DNA from: Homalodisca vitripennis
Taxonomy: Eukaryota; Arthropoda; Insecta; Hemiptera; Cicadellidae
DNA length: 64,000 nt
NCBI RefSeq assembly: GCF_021130785.1
Contig: NC_060208.1
Coordinates: 50,222,501-50,286,500, forward strand
Direction: 5' to 3'
The notes below the pieces were generated by a model. It ran no database searches and was not told the origin of the DNA. It saw only the letters and a program-made list of their open reading frames with translations. Positions 14,401-26,186 of this stretch are shown piece after piece. A program made the translations under genes and the position numbers. Positions within the stretch are counted from its first letter, which is position 1, and each line of letters begins with the position of its first letter.

Positions 14401-15216
14401 GGTTGCAAAATTTCAAGCGTCATTTTAATGTAGTATTTAGATGCGTGTAGCCGTAATTTTTTAGAACCTTGAAAATGATATCGGAATAGCTAGAAGCACG
14501 CTATACTATTTTAAAAATGTATGACTTTTAAAGGCTTCGGTATTATATAGAAGGCACCCAACCCCAAATAAAAATGGGCTATGAATGTAAAAGCATATGA
14601 TTTATATAATCTATTTAAATACTTATAATCACGAATCAGTGTCCAGAATAATTAAAATGGCCTTCAATTAAACTTTCAATTGTAACAATATTTATAGTGT
14701 TTTATAGTTTCTGACTTAATTTCATGTTATATGTAACAATGACAAACAAACATGGCATTTAAAATCCATTTTCTACGCCCACATAATTAAAACCCATAAA
14801 TAATTCAGTTAGAAATAACCACTGTTGTAAATAAAAACTTAGTTAAATTAAATATAAATGTTAAAATATTTATTTAAAAATATTAAAACAAATTCAAAAC
14901 TCTCTTCATTTCACGGATTGTACTCAGCAACAAACTGAAAGAATAACTCTTGATATCATCTATAAACACAATATATAAAACTTAGATTTGCATTTATATT
15001 TGAAAATATTATAAAACACTTTATAATTTTAATAAAGCATCCCAGGTTTTAAATTGGTGAATAATTTTTGAAAGTGGCAAAATTCATATAAGTTCATTTT
15101 GGAAGATCATGTGAAACAATTATGTTTCAAATCGAGCGTAGTGGAAGTAGGTAGAGGTCAAAATTGTAATAATGTACCTATTAAAATATTAATCAAGTTT
15201 ATGATTTATTTTACAA

Positions 15217-15390
15217 AAAATAAATTTCAGACAAGGCAGTATAAGAAGGAGCAGAAGTCTCGACACGAAAACAGGTGTTGTGGAGATATGAGACCCAATA
15301 TCGCCGGTCTAGTTTAACGCTGAGTGATTGTACATCAGGTCTTGAATAACATCCACGCTCCCAATATTACTTCTTATTATACGACATATA
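15217..15390 (+). repeat. Well-conserved block of unit A, matching 51796 and 51979
   Basis: About 170 bases are close to two adjacent copies in unit C, while flanking DNA has drifted much further. It follows a TTTCAG acceptor-like site. Conserved words are TATAAGAAGGAGCAGAAGT, CAGGTGTTGTGG, ATCGCCGGTCTAGTTTAACG and CTGAGTGATTGT. One frame ends at a shared TGA in all three copies, but most differences change amino acids and another frame carries a different stop in each copy. Coding is therefore not supported. It could be a conserved untranslated exon, a regulatory block or a small mobile repeat. Confidence 0.65.
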
Positions 15391-15849
15391 CCTTATAGTT
15401 AAATATAGTACTTAAAACTGATTATCACGTATACATCTTAAATTATTTTGTTTTCTAGCAGTTCATATATATTTGTGACACATAAAATGTTTACATCCAA
15501 TTTATTTCCATTTTTATATCAAAGTTGAGTTTGTTACAATTTTAAATTGATATCTAATTAAGATTTCAGTTACATTAATAGAATAATAAATAGCCATTTT
15601 AAAACTCAAATAAAAATAGAAACGATATGGCACATGAGCAGTGGTTTAGTAATGTTTGTGTTGAGTACCAAGTTCAGTTTTGTGTAAATAACTAATCCGG
15701 AAGTTTACAAAATGTACTTATTAAAACATTTTGAACAGTTTTCATGCAGAAGATAATTTGGAAAAAAAAAACATTCATTTAAACACAAAGTTAAAAGCAA
15801 ACGTAGTAAAGAGTTGATTTTACAAGTTATTACACTCCTTATAAATACA

Positions 15850-16035
15850 GATGTCGAGAACACTGAAAAGTGTACTTATAGAAACGATTCAGACTTCCCT
15901 CAGAATGAACTTCCTGAGCCAGTTAAGTGACTGTCACTCTTGAAAAGGCTTTCAAAGATATGCTCTTCCATATTGTCACTATTATATAAAATAGCTTATT
16001 TCTTCCCTACATACGGTTCCAAAAGCTAGGAATTA
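15850..16035 (+). pseudogene. Decayed exon-like block, sister of 26737-26919
   Basis: It starts with ATG after an acceptor-like CTCCTTATAAATACAG and aligns along its length with the open frame at 26737. Unit A has lost one base in the CAGTTAAG region and stops at TGA just after. A third, poorer copy lies near 52330-52415. Seven or more of the first eighteen codons that differ change the amino acid, so selection on a protein is not evident. It is described as a broken relative of an uncertain frame, not as a known gene. Confidence 0.35.
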
Positions 16036-18439
16036 ATTCAGCTTAATTGGAGTTTTGTAGTTCCCCTATCATATATCACACATTGAATTTAGAATTACGA
16101 GGGGTTAGTATACATGTATATTATAAATTCAAACTAAGGCATATTAGAAATAATTACAAGATTTTATTTTCTCAATCGTAAAGGAATTGATTGACTGTTT
16201 TGTTTTGGAATGTGAGTATTAACTGGTCAAATATATCATGATATTTTAGATTTATGTTACAAAACTCGATTTCAAATCAAACATTCTGATGGACTTGTAA
16301 TTACTAGTTCAATTTCAACAGCACTGTAGAACTATGCCGTTAAAAGTGTAAAGTGTGCACATAGGTAATTAGGTTACCTGTAATGATATGTTATTAGCGA
16401 ATGCCATAGTAATGTTTGATATTGTGTAATACTTGATATATAATATAATACTTCATCCTTTGTAATTGACCATTTAACACAGAAAGCAACGAAAAGTTTT
16501 CCTTTCAATTGGATGAATTTACAAAATTAAACATTTAACACAGTAGTTCTTTGAGTAAACGATACGTGGTCATTTTCTCCGACAGTCACCCACCATTCAG
16601 ACAGCTGAATCCTACTATTATTAACATTTAAATGGTGTGGAACTATGTAATAAGGCTCAAGGACATGTGAAAGGTTATAATACATTCTTCTCTAGGTACC
16701 GGGGCATACATTGTTGAAGAAAACGAATAATTATTATGAACTCAACACGAATAATGTGACATCAATTGAAATGGGTTTTTTAAAGGAAAAGGAAAATAAC
16801 TACTCTGAAACTGTAACCATCACTTCATTGTGAATGTAGGGCTGTTAAAACTGATATTGACAAATTTGGCTTTCAACAGCACATGAAGAGAAGAGCATGA
16901 GAAGAGAAGATGTATAAATTCAAGCCGTAGTTATAACTAACAGACTTATTTGTAATCAATGATAACCTGTTAAAAGAAACATCAACATTTATACTTAAAG
17001 CAGATGATAGCTACTAAGCCCCAGTATAGTGAGTTAATTTAAAATATACATCGTATAAAAATAATTATACTAACTTCTCTACCTAGGCTACCTACTCTAG
17101 TATCACGAGAGGGAGTTCAAAGAAGCAGTAAATTACACAAAAGGTTTTTACAAAGGTTACATGTTATGGCTATTATGAATTGCAAATGCCTTTTGATTCT
17201 CTTAACTGAAAATAATTATAAAGCTAAAGTATACAACGAAGGTTTTATATGATTATTTTCCAACAAATTATTCATATATTTTGCTGTGTAATTTCTGATA
17301 ACTGTAAACTGGAGTGTATACAGATAAGACTGTAACAACTCTGGAAGTAATCAATCATTTATATGTGCGTCATTGAAGTACAAAAAGCTCACGTCCAGCA
17401 CTGTGAAATTCAATATTAATACTATGAGTGCAAGGTGGCAATGTTAAGAGTATGACCAACTTCTCATGCACGTAAGCTTTATTACTTGTATTAATTATTG
17501 GTAAGTAGTCTTAACCAATAGAATATTTCAAGATGGTGCTTATTCAAATTTGGGTATAATCTTATATCTCGGGTATCATAATTTAAATCAAAATAAAAAA
17601 TGTTCTCGACATATTCAAGCAATTAATACAACATTTATTTTTACTTAATTTTCGATGACTTTTCACTCCTAAATTTTGGCTGTTACATTTTTTAGAAATA
17701 TATAACTGAACCATTTAAGCAAATATATTTACACACATAATTTTAGCAAAATGTATTGTAACTAAATCAAGTTCAGGTTTTAACAAATAAATGTATATGA
17801 TTATACAAAATTTGGTCATTTTGGTCACCAACAGGTCTCAAGATTATGGATTTTTTCCCATGTATCATGCCGACACTGAGAGTTATTATCCCATCATTTC
17901 TATGCAAATTAAAGTTTTAAACTTATAATGCATCTTCAGTTGACATTCAAAGTTGCCGGCCACACGTGAAGTCTACCTTTCCTACGAATGAGCCGTAGAA
18001 GATATTTTTCGTTCTTATTTATCTTGTAAAAGAAATCAAGAACCAAGAAGTTCTTCACAAAAATCCTTCAGAAAAATGTTTTACAAAATATTTCTGTACT
18101 GTTTATAAGTAAAATAATTACCCAAAACTAAAAGAATGCAGAAGCCCATGGAATGTTTGGCTAATATATAAACCTTTCCACTAATATTGATCGTATAGTT
18201 AACAAACAGTATACGGTTATATCAGTAGTTTAGGGGATAGGTTGATTTTCTGAATATTCAAGAAGAACATTTCTGCTATCTGGGAGACTTAAGTATAATA
18301 CATTGAAGACGTAGAATTTTAAATTTAGAAATTAGTGTTGCATAGAAAACTATAAAAAATTAACTATTGTTTTGATACGATTCTTAGCGGTGTTTACTTT
18401 TATTTATTATCATGAATATGATAAATTTTAAATGGTACA

Positions 18440-18600
18440 AGGTGTTAAGGGGAGTTTTTGTGATGTAAATTGAAGCTGTAAAACACAGTCCCCACGTCGC
18501 TGGCAGCTAAGCCTGGTTTGAATATTTAAAAGAAACAGTTTTATATCAACTGTAAAGTTGCAGCGCGTTTCACGTCGAGTGACCTGAATTTCATTTACGT
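18440..18600 (+). repeat. Block shared by units A, B and D
   Basis: GCAGCTAAGCCTGGTTTGAA, AAAGAAACAGTTTTA and CGAGTGACCTGAAT are almost unchanged between 18510-18600 and 57540-57640. A weaker copy is at 8940-9060. Every frame is closed by stops, so the block is not coding. Conservation above the surrounding level suggests a structured or regulatory role, or gene conversion between units. Confidence 0.6.
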
Positions 18601-20170
18601 ACTTTTATTCAAATGTTTGAGCCCAAGCTATAGTAATTTATGTTCAGTTAATGATATTTAACTAAGTATAGATTCATTTCTAATTTTTGGAATGGTATGA
18701 AATACTACTCATAACTTATTTATACTAAATAGATAAGTAAAATATGTAATAAAAAACAAATGAATTCTGAATTAATTATGTCATTGAACAGAATACAAAT
18801 AGTGATACATTTGTTGATATACTATCAGTTTTCCACGGTTTCGCATGCAATGTCCTGCTAAAAACACAGGGATATCACTGACATATTTTTTACAATACAT
18901 TCCTGAAATAAGTGTTAGTTACTAAAAGATATCAAATCTACTGATAAATTTTAGATCAGTGCTCTAAGGCGGTAAAGTCGGAGAATGAAATAGTTTTAAT
19001 ACATAACTGTGAAACAACTCGAATTTCTCTCCAATATACATGATTATTTATTGCATAGCTTCAGTGATTTAAATAACAACTCTTTTAGACCATTGTAGAG
19101 CGCTGCTAAAATCAAAAGCCCTTAGTTGTTCAGCTAACGCATGATGTAATAGATTATAGGGCTTTATGTAGCTTTGAAATAGACGTAGGCATATTTTGGG
19201 TGTATATTATTACATTTTTATGGTTAAGAGCTTCAGATGGTAAGAAAAATTGTGATTGGTTATATTTTATGCTATTTTAATTATAGCCATGATTTATATT
19301 TCCGACAATAGAGTTGAGTCGTACTGTTACCCGATAAAGAATTTGTGTCGGGACTGGTCTGAAAAATCGTGTTTTGTCAAAGAGCATATACTTACAAACC
19401 TTAAAAATTGAGATCTGACAAGTCTACATAGCGTATAAAGAGTCTACTTTAGGCCATTGTAATTTACATCAGGTCTAAGACATATCAGTGGAATAGTTGA
19501 GACTGCTTTCTTTCTCCTATCAAGAAAATATATTCATATGCATTTATAAGCAACCTACTTCTGTCAAAAAACATATAAAATGGGTATAAAATCGTTATTT
19601 TCAAGCTTAATCTGTATTTTGAAGAAAATAAACGGCCACAAATAATAAAAATCGAAATATAAAAAAAATTAAGATGTGTTTGATAATTTTTATAGTACAA
19701 TTATTAAATAGCGCACCTGATTAAATTTAATAGGTTCTTTCAATTACCTAATAACATGCAATTGAAACAATGCATTTATTATGGAGGCATTTATCATTTG
19801 TTGGTAAAATTTGATTGATTTTTGTCTCCCATGTTATTACTTTGGGCCCAGTTAATTAAATCAGTAATTTATATTTGTTATTTTTAGAGTAATTTAATTT
19901 CAAAGGAAGAGTTTATTGAAGGAGATTTACATAACACTCTAGAAAGTATAAAAATATCCATTTGCATATGCGTTGCAGGGAATGTATAATTTGAATTTAA
20001 ATATGAAGATATATCTAATTGTTTGACATATTGGGATAAAAAGAAATTTATTTATCAAAGAATAAAGCTACAAGTGTTCAGTGGCTTGATATTTGCATAA
20101 ACGTGCAGTGTTTATTCAAGATAAACTAAAGTATTGCAGTAGTTTGTCATTGAAGGAATGAATCCGCGGA

Positions 20171-20172
<2 letters not shown>

Positions 20173-20225
<53 letters not shown>
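20173..20225. repeat. (AT)n microsatellite
   Basis: About 26 uninterrupted AT dinucleotides. The homologous place in unit D (59170-59178) has only ATATATAG, so the run grew after the two units separated. Confidence 0.95.
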
Positions 20226-20227
<2 letters not shown>

Positions 20228-20569
20228 TATAAATAATATTTTACTTATCAAGGGAACGACAGACCTCAACCTTATTAAAACTTTAACTTGATACTAACTG
20301 CCTAAAAGGTTAAAGTGTGCTTTTTTTGCGTTTTGATTATTACGGAAAAATATCATAACTTTGCCGGACCGTATTACCGGACATTTGCTATCATTATATG
20401 TTACAAATGTATAATACAATATTACTACGACTGTATTATATATTTTTTAACATATAACAATGTCAAATTTCAAAAATACTATTATCCTTTTAACCCTTCC
20501 ATTCTTGAAACAAGCTTAAAAATTAAAAATCATATACAACTAATTATACAAAGTATGCCTTACAGCATT

Positions 20570-23275
20570 AGCACATGACACTTTCACCCACTACGGTAAG
20601 AACAAGGAGGGTCCTGTGAGAACAACAGTTCATCATAATTGTTATCTCTTGTCAACATAAGGGATTAGACTTACACAAACATGCAGTATTAGTACATGTT
20701 ACCATCGCCCACCAGGGTATTCCTGCTATCAAAACCATCATTGATCCCAGTTGTAATCCCTTATCACCTTAAGGGATTAGACTTACACAAACATGCAATA
20801 TTAGCTAATGTGACCTTCTCCCAAGAGGGTATTCCAGCTATCAAAACAATAGTAGATCACAGTTGTAATACCTTATCACCATACGTACAGTATTATCAAA
20901 ACAATAATTGATCCCAGTTGTAATCCCTTATCACCTTAAGGGATGAGACATACTCAAGCATGCCGTATTAGCACGTGTCACCTTCTACCACTAGGGTATT
21001 TCTGCTATCAAAACAATAGTTGATCCCAGTTGTAACCCCTTACCACCATAAGGGATGAGACATACACAAACATTCAGTATTAGCCGTGCCACCTTTTTCC
21101 CTCTAGGGTGTTACAGCTATCATATAATAGTTTATCACAATTGTAATCCCTTACTACCTTAAGGGATGATATATACACAAACATGCAGTATTAGCACGAG
21201 TCACCTTCTCCCACTAGGGTATTACTGCTATCAAAACAATAGTTGATCCCAGTTGTAAATCCCTTATCACCTTAAGGGGTGAGACATACATAAACATGCA
21301 GTACTAGCAAGTGTCACCTTCTCCCACTAGGGTATTACTGCTATCAAAACCAATAGTTGATCACAGTTGTAATTCCCTTTACCACCGTACGGGATGAGAC
21401 ATACACAAATATTCAGTATTAGCCGCGCCACCTTTTCCCTCTAGGGTATTACTGCAGTCAAATAATAGTTGATCACAATTGTAATCCCTTATCACCTTAA
21501 GGGATGAGACATACACAAACATGTAGTATTAGCACGTGTCACCTTCTCCCACTAGGGTATTTCTGCTATCAAAACAATAGTTGATCACCAGTTGTAACCC
21601 CTTACCACCATAAGGGATGAGACATACACAAACATTCAGTATTAGCCGTGCCACCTTTTCCCTCTAGGGTGTTACTGCAGTCAAATAATAGTTTATCACA
21701 ATTGTAATCCCTTACTACCTTATCACCTTACCTTAAGGGATGATATATACACAAACATGCAGTATTAGCACGAGTCACCTTCTCCCACTAGGGTATTACT
21801 GCTGCCACACCAATTGTTGATCACAGTTATAATTCCTTATCACCTTAAGGGATGAGACATACTCCAGCATGCAGTATTAGCACGTGTCACCGTCTCCCTC
21901 TAAGGTATTACTGCTATCAATACAATAGTTGATCCCAGTTGTAATCCCTTATCACCTTAAGGGATGAGACATACACAAACATGTAGTATTAGCACGTGTC
22001 ACCTTCTCCCACTAGGGTATATCTGCTATCAAAACAATAGTTGATCCGAGTTGTAATCCCTTACCACCATAAGGGATGAGACATACACAAACATTCAGTA
22101 TTAGCCGTGCCACCTTTTCCCTCTAGGGTGTTACTGCAGTCAAATAATAGTTTATCACAATTGTAATCCCTTACTACCTTAAGGGATGATATATACACAA
22201 ACATGCAGTGTTAGCACGTGTCACCGTCTCCCTCTAAGGTATTACTGCTATCAATACAATAGTTGATCCCATCCCTTATCACCTATCCACAGTTGTGAAC
22301 CTTATCACCTTAAGGGATGAGACATACACAAACATGTAGTATTAGCACGTGTCACCTTCCCCCACTAGGGTATATCTGCTATCAAAACAATAGTTGATCC
22401 CAGTTGTAATCCCTTACCACCATAAGGGATGAGACATACACAAACATTCAGTATTAGCCGTGCCACCTTTTCCCTCTAGGGTGTTACTGCAGTCAAATAA
22501 TAGTTTATCACAATTGTAATCCCTTACTACCTTATCACCTTACCTTACGGGATGATATATACACAAACATGCAGTATTAGCACGAGTCACCTTCTCCTAC
22601 TAGGGTATTACTGCTATCAAAACAATAGTTGATCCCAGTTGTAATCCCTTATCACCTTAAGGGATGAGACATACATAAACATGCAGTATTAGCACGTGTC
22701 ACCTTCTCCCACTAGGGTATTTACTGCTATCAAAACAATAGTTGATCCCAGTTGTAATCCCTTACCACCATAAGGGATGAGACATACACAAACATTCAGT
22801 ATTAGCACGTGCTACCTTTTCCCTCTAGGGTATTACTACAGTCAAATAATAATTGATCACAATTGTAATCCCTTACCACCTTAAGGGATGCAATACACAC
22901 AAACATGCAGTATTAGCACGAGTCACCTTCTCCCACTAGGGTATTACTGCTGCCACACCAATAGTTGATCACAGTTATAATTCCTTATCACCTTAAGGGA
23001 TGAGACATACTCCAGCATGCAGTATTAGCACGTGTCACCGTCTCCCTCTAGGGTATTACTGCTATCAATACAATAGTTGATCCCAGTTGTAATCCCTTAC
23101 TACCTTAAATGATGAGACATACTCAAGCATGCAGTATTAGCACGTGTCATATGGTGTTATTGCTGTCAGAATAGCAGTTGATCTCAGTTGTTATCCCTTA
23201 TAACCGTAAGATATGAGACGTCAATCTTGCAGTATTAGCACGTGTCACACTCTCTCACTAGGGTGTTATTTGTTG
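20570..23275. repeat. Minisatellite array of about 24 units of about 112 bp
   Basis: Two neighbouring copies starting near 22627 and 22740 are 113 bases apart. Each unit has an AATCCCTTA / TAAGGGAT inverted pair around a short loop, an AAACATGCAGTATTAGCAC block, a CTCCCACTAGGGTATTACTG block and an AATAGTTGATC end. Three unit types alternate. One has ATTCAGTATTAGCCGTGCC (near 21071, 21411, 21633, 22092 and 22446). One has GATGATATATACACAAAC. One has GCACGTGTCACC. Type spacing is mostly multiples of 112, so there is a loose higher-order period of about three units. The first unit resembles the first unit of the array at 60648. Both arrays are followed by the same GGTATTGCTGGCATGTT sequence (23283 and 61260). 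No coding frame runs through the array. Confidence 0.9.
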
Positions 23276-24170
23276 TCGTTAGCGGTATTGCTGGCATGTT
23301 TATCTAGAGGTTTTATGGGGCAAGTACAGGTCTTTGTTCGGTTTATGCGGTTATTTCAACATTAAATATAAATTTTGAATTTTGAAAACCATGTTGTGCT
23401 AGCGTATATGCGTAGGGTTTTTTAAAAAAAATCAATTTTCTAACTACCATTTTTATGGAATGCATCATGTAAAATATGTTCATACAATCGATGATTGGTA
23501 GAATTGCGGGCTTGTGTATTTAGAACTGAAAAATACCCTTAAAGTTGTCTACATATAGGTTACACCCTATAATCCGATCTTCCGTACAACAATTCACATA
23601 ATTTTTATAATTTGTAAGTTATTTATTACGTTGTTATGCATGAACCATTTTAAAGTACGATTGGAATTTTATTACCTTGATGTAGTGATTGATTTTCAGA
23701 GAAGCATACGTGATTATTACATCATGGGATCAATTTGGCTAAGTCTACTTTTATAGTCTAAGGAAGTTGTAATGAGAAGAAAAGATGAAATAGGTTCCCA
23801 GTGTATTTTGTAATAATTTGAAGTATTGATAATATATACGAAATATAATTCAAATTAGTACTGTAATAACTATATTGAACTAGTTATATGGCTACTACCG
23901 TATGAAAAATATAGTGTAGATCTTCATAATATTACATCATAAATGGTTTCCACTACGAAGACTTAGCCTTTCGGTTTTGAAAACTGTGTGCCAAGGCACA
24001 GGTAACTCCTAATTCTCCAATATAAAAACCCAAAAATAAAAGTACCCTTCACCACTTAAATCTTTTTTCAGTTTCGATTTGAACAAATGTAAACTATCGC
24101 AGTATCTAATTAGTTATTGTATGGAATAGCGTTGATTCTATATAGTGATGAAATATTTTAGGACATTGAT
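23276..24170. other. Unit B DNA without a gene
   Basis: AT-rich, with parts matching 61250-62030 in unit D. The best match is at 24070-24120, a TTTTTCAG followed by TTTCGAT and then AACAAATGTAAACTATCGCA, shared with 61930-61970. No open frame spans it. Confidence 0.6.
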
Positions 24171-24174
24171 CGGA

Positions 24175-24380
24175 AGATAACCATTACAATTAACTTGTGC
24201 CTTGTTTCAAATCAGGTAATGGTTGAAAAACTAGCTAGGTTTATATGAAAATGCACCCAGACATTATTTTTAATTGAAGGTAGAGTCAACTGCTCCTCAG
24301 CAGAAAGAAGTTCACGGCAACTATTCCGACCTCCCAGGCCAAACATTATTCGAATTGATCTTTTCTGTAGTTTAAATACC
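24175..24380 (+). pseudogene. Exon-like block, broken copy of 62030-62248
   Basis: It has the same acceptor-like TGTTTCAAATCAG (24208-24220) and the same tail ending ...LPGQTLFELIFSVV then TAA. Unlike its sister it carries an in-frame TGA at about 24250 and a one-base length change near 24270, so no frame runs through. Only a few of the differing codons in the tail are synonymous, about what neutral drift would give. Family not recognised. Confidence 0.35.
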
Positions 24381-24639
24381 AGCAATAAGATTTATTGTGC
24401 AAACATGTAGAATAGCTCGACCGACGTCTTCTATAACTTTGCTATATGAATAATGATTTTATTACTTTATAAGATACCATAACATTACCATTATTTACTA
24501 AATAAGATTTATTAAATAACACAGTTTCATTAAATTACTAAGATTAGTTTTAAAGCTATTCTATTATTACACAAGAAACAGGAACAAATATACGTTTTAT
24601 AAAGTCATACAATATGTGTTTCATATCGTTCTTTTAATA

Positions 24640-24940
24640 ATAGAATACTGGTTATCCTTTTCCTGCGGTACAGACTTGTCTTTATTGTCTTTTCGTATAT
24701 AAACGGAGCTTATTGTTCTTCAGGTTGGATATTACATGGAATATTTTAATATTGCTGTGTACACGAGGTAACTATAACATTATTGCATTTTGTTTTTTGA
24801 AATAGATTATAATACAATACAATGCACTGGAAGACTCACAATAAAATATATAGATGTGCAAGAATAGAAGCAACACATTCACTTACTTATACACATAGAA
24901 TATTAGAGACAGTAATAGGGCAAGCGTTAGCAACGCCTGT
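24640..24940 (+). repeat. Best-conserved block among units, with TATA- and Inr-like words
   Basis: It matches 62540-62830 closely and 49370-49680 more loosely. TATATAAA at 24696-24703 is followed by TTCAGG at 24719-24724, a spacing of about 26 bases that resembles an insect core promoter. The D copy has TATACAAA and the same TTCAGG. The C copy has lost both. After it, ATG at 24734 opens MEYFNIAVYTR in units B and D, then GAG followed by GTAACT or GTAACA, a weak donor. The promoter reading is inference; the block similarity is directly visible. Confidence 0.45.
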
Positions 24941-25982
24941 CACTCAAGAGGCTGGAAATGTCATACACGAGTATATATCCATCCGTATATTTGCAAAATA
25001 TTTTTAATATCAATTTATATAATTTAAATGTTACTTATAAACTTGTAATAAGGATAAGGCTTATTGAAATATAGATAATACTGATTGGCTCAATGTTGGT
25101 GCATTAACACTTTGATATTAGGAAGAGCGTCAGCGATTATTTTTACATTGGCTTTATTGTTAACAAACAAGGTAGGTAGAATCTTGCAGTATAAATAAAT
25201 TTCAAACAAATTTAGTAAAACATGTAGTCTACTTAACGTAATACATTTTATGAATTTGTGTGTTATAAAGTAAAAATAAAATAATAAGACAGTCAATAAA
25301 TATTGGAGAGTCAATTTTCCAAAGTCGGTGACAAGATTGGATATAAACGCACTATTGAATCGTAGTATCATCCCAGGCTCACTTTTATGATTTAAACACA
25401 TGGTAAAAACAATAACGCATAAAGAAACGAAACATAAAGATCAAAAATGTGAGTGTATCCTGTGTACCAAGATATCTTAAGAAAATCTATCTGAACACCT
25501 TAAACTTTGCAGGGAAACTTAATTTGTACATATTCAAGAACAAGTTCTATGATGTTGCATGTACTTACCATGTAATTTATCTGGGCTTAATTAATCACTT
25601 AGTAGGCTGACTCAATTTTTCTTTTGTATCCAGGGAGAATAGAAAAATGACCTCTCTGTATGATTATATGTCCGCATAATATCTCCAGAATGAAATGAGC
25701 TTATGTATAGGCATTATGACTGAAACCTCAGTGAAGCTTGTTAGGCCTACGCGGCACAGGGAGAGACATATTGTAGAGCCTTCTGAACTCGTTTGACCAT
25801 AATTGCGTACCATAAATAATATGTTTATATATGATACATGTAACAAAAACCTTCACCGTAACCTCGATTAAGGAGGTATCTTTGTAACCGTAAGGCCACA
25901 GGTTCGACGTTTTTCGTGAAAGTAACTTTACACCGAGACGTAAAAGGTATACGTACACTATTAAATAAATCTTGCCCTTTAA

Positions 25983-25984
<2 letters not shown>

Positions 25985-26030
<46 letters not shown>
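25985..26030. repeat. (CA)n microsatellite
   Basis: Twenty-three perfect CA dinucleotides, then TGTG, which can pair with the run. It creates spurious open frames on both strands. Confidence 0.97.
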
Positions 26031-26033
<3 letters not shown>

Positions 26034-26152
26034 GTTTTATATGTATACATTATATTCTGCATAAAACCCGCAGGAAACCTCAAGAAAAAACAGAATTTAA
26101 TATGAGTAAATATTTATAGATTCACCATTTGATGCATCATGTTAAAAATATT

Positions 26153-26186
26153 AACGTCTCTAGACGTTAGTCTCTAGACTAACGTC
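26153..26186. repeat. Two overlapping perfect palindromes
   Basis: AACGTC (26153-26158), TCTA, GACGTT (26163-26168) form the first. GACGTTAGTC (26163-26172), TCTA (26173-26176), GACTAACGTC (26177-26186) form the second, which has ten perfect pairs. They share an arm, so the DNA could switch between two hairpins. Both loops are TCTA, and another CTAGAG follows at 26191. Confidence 0.85.

Larger units (their letters stand above)
8400..17960 (+). repeat. Macro-repeat unit A (large diverged segmental duplication)
   Basis: Blocks here recur in the same order and orientation elsewhere. The CAAGAACCAAAAAGTTCTTTA region (8440) matches 18030. The AGCTAAGTCTG / TTTACATCAGATGTAAAGCT region (8990-9040) matches 18510 and 57540. 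The 9240-9600 region matches 19840-20170 and 58840-59160. The 10480 region matches 59680, 11700 matches 59890, 14150-14500 matches 50690-51080, 15217-15390 matches 51796, 15850 matches 26737, 16690 matches 53185, 17300 matches 53880, and 17560-17950 matches 56620-57000. Similarity by eye is about 65-85 percent. No intact gene was found inside; most of it is plain AT-rich DNA. Confidence 0.65.

Noticed and set aside
20315..20578. Frame of 87 codons rich in Tyr, Ile and Cys
   Set aside because: The composition is that of AT-rich noncoding DNA, and the matching region of unit D is not open.
20570..23275. CRISPR-like array
   Set aside because: The repeats are about 112 bp, directly adjacent and diverged, with no spacers, and the DNA is eukaryotic. 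It is a minisatellite.
25728..26119. Open frames rich in Cys-Val or Thr-His on both strands
   Set aside because: They are translations of the (CA)n run at 25985-26030 and have no coding support.
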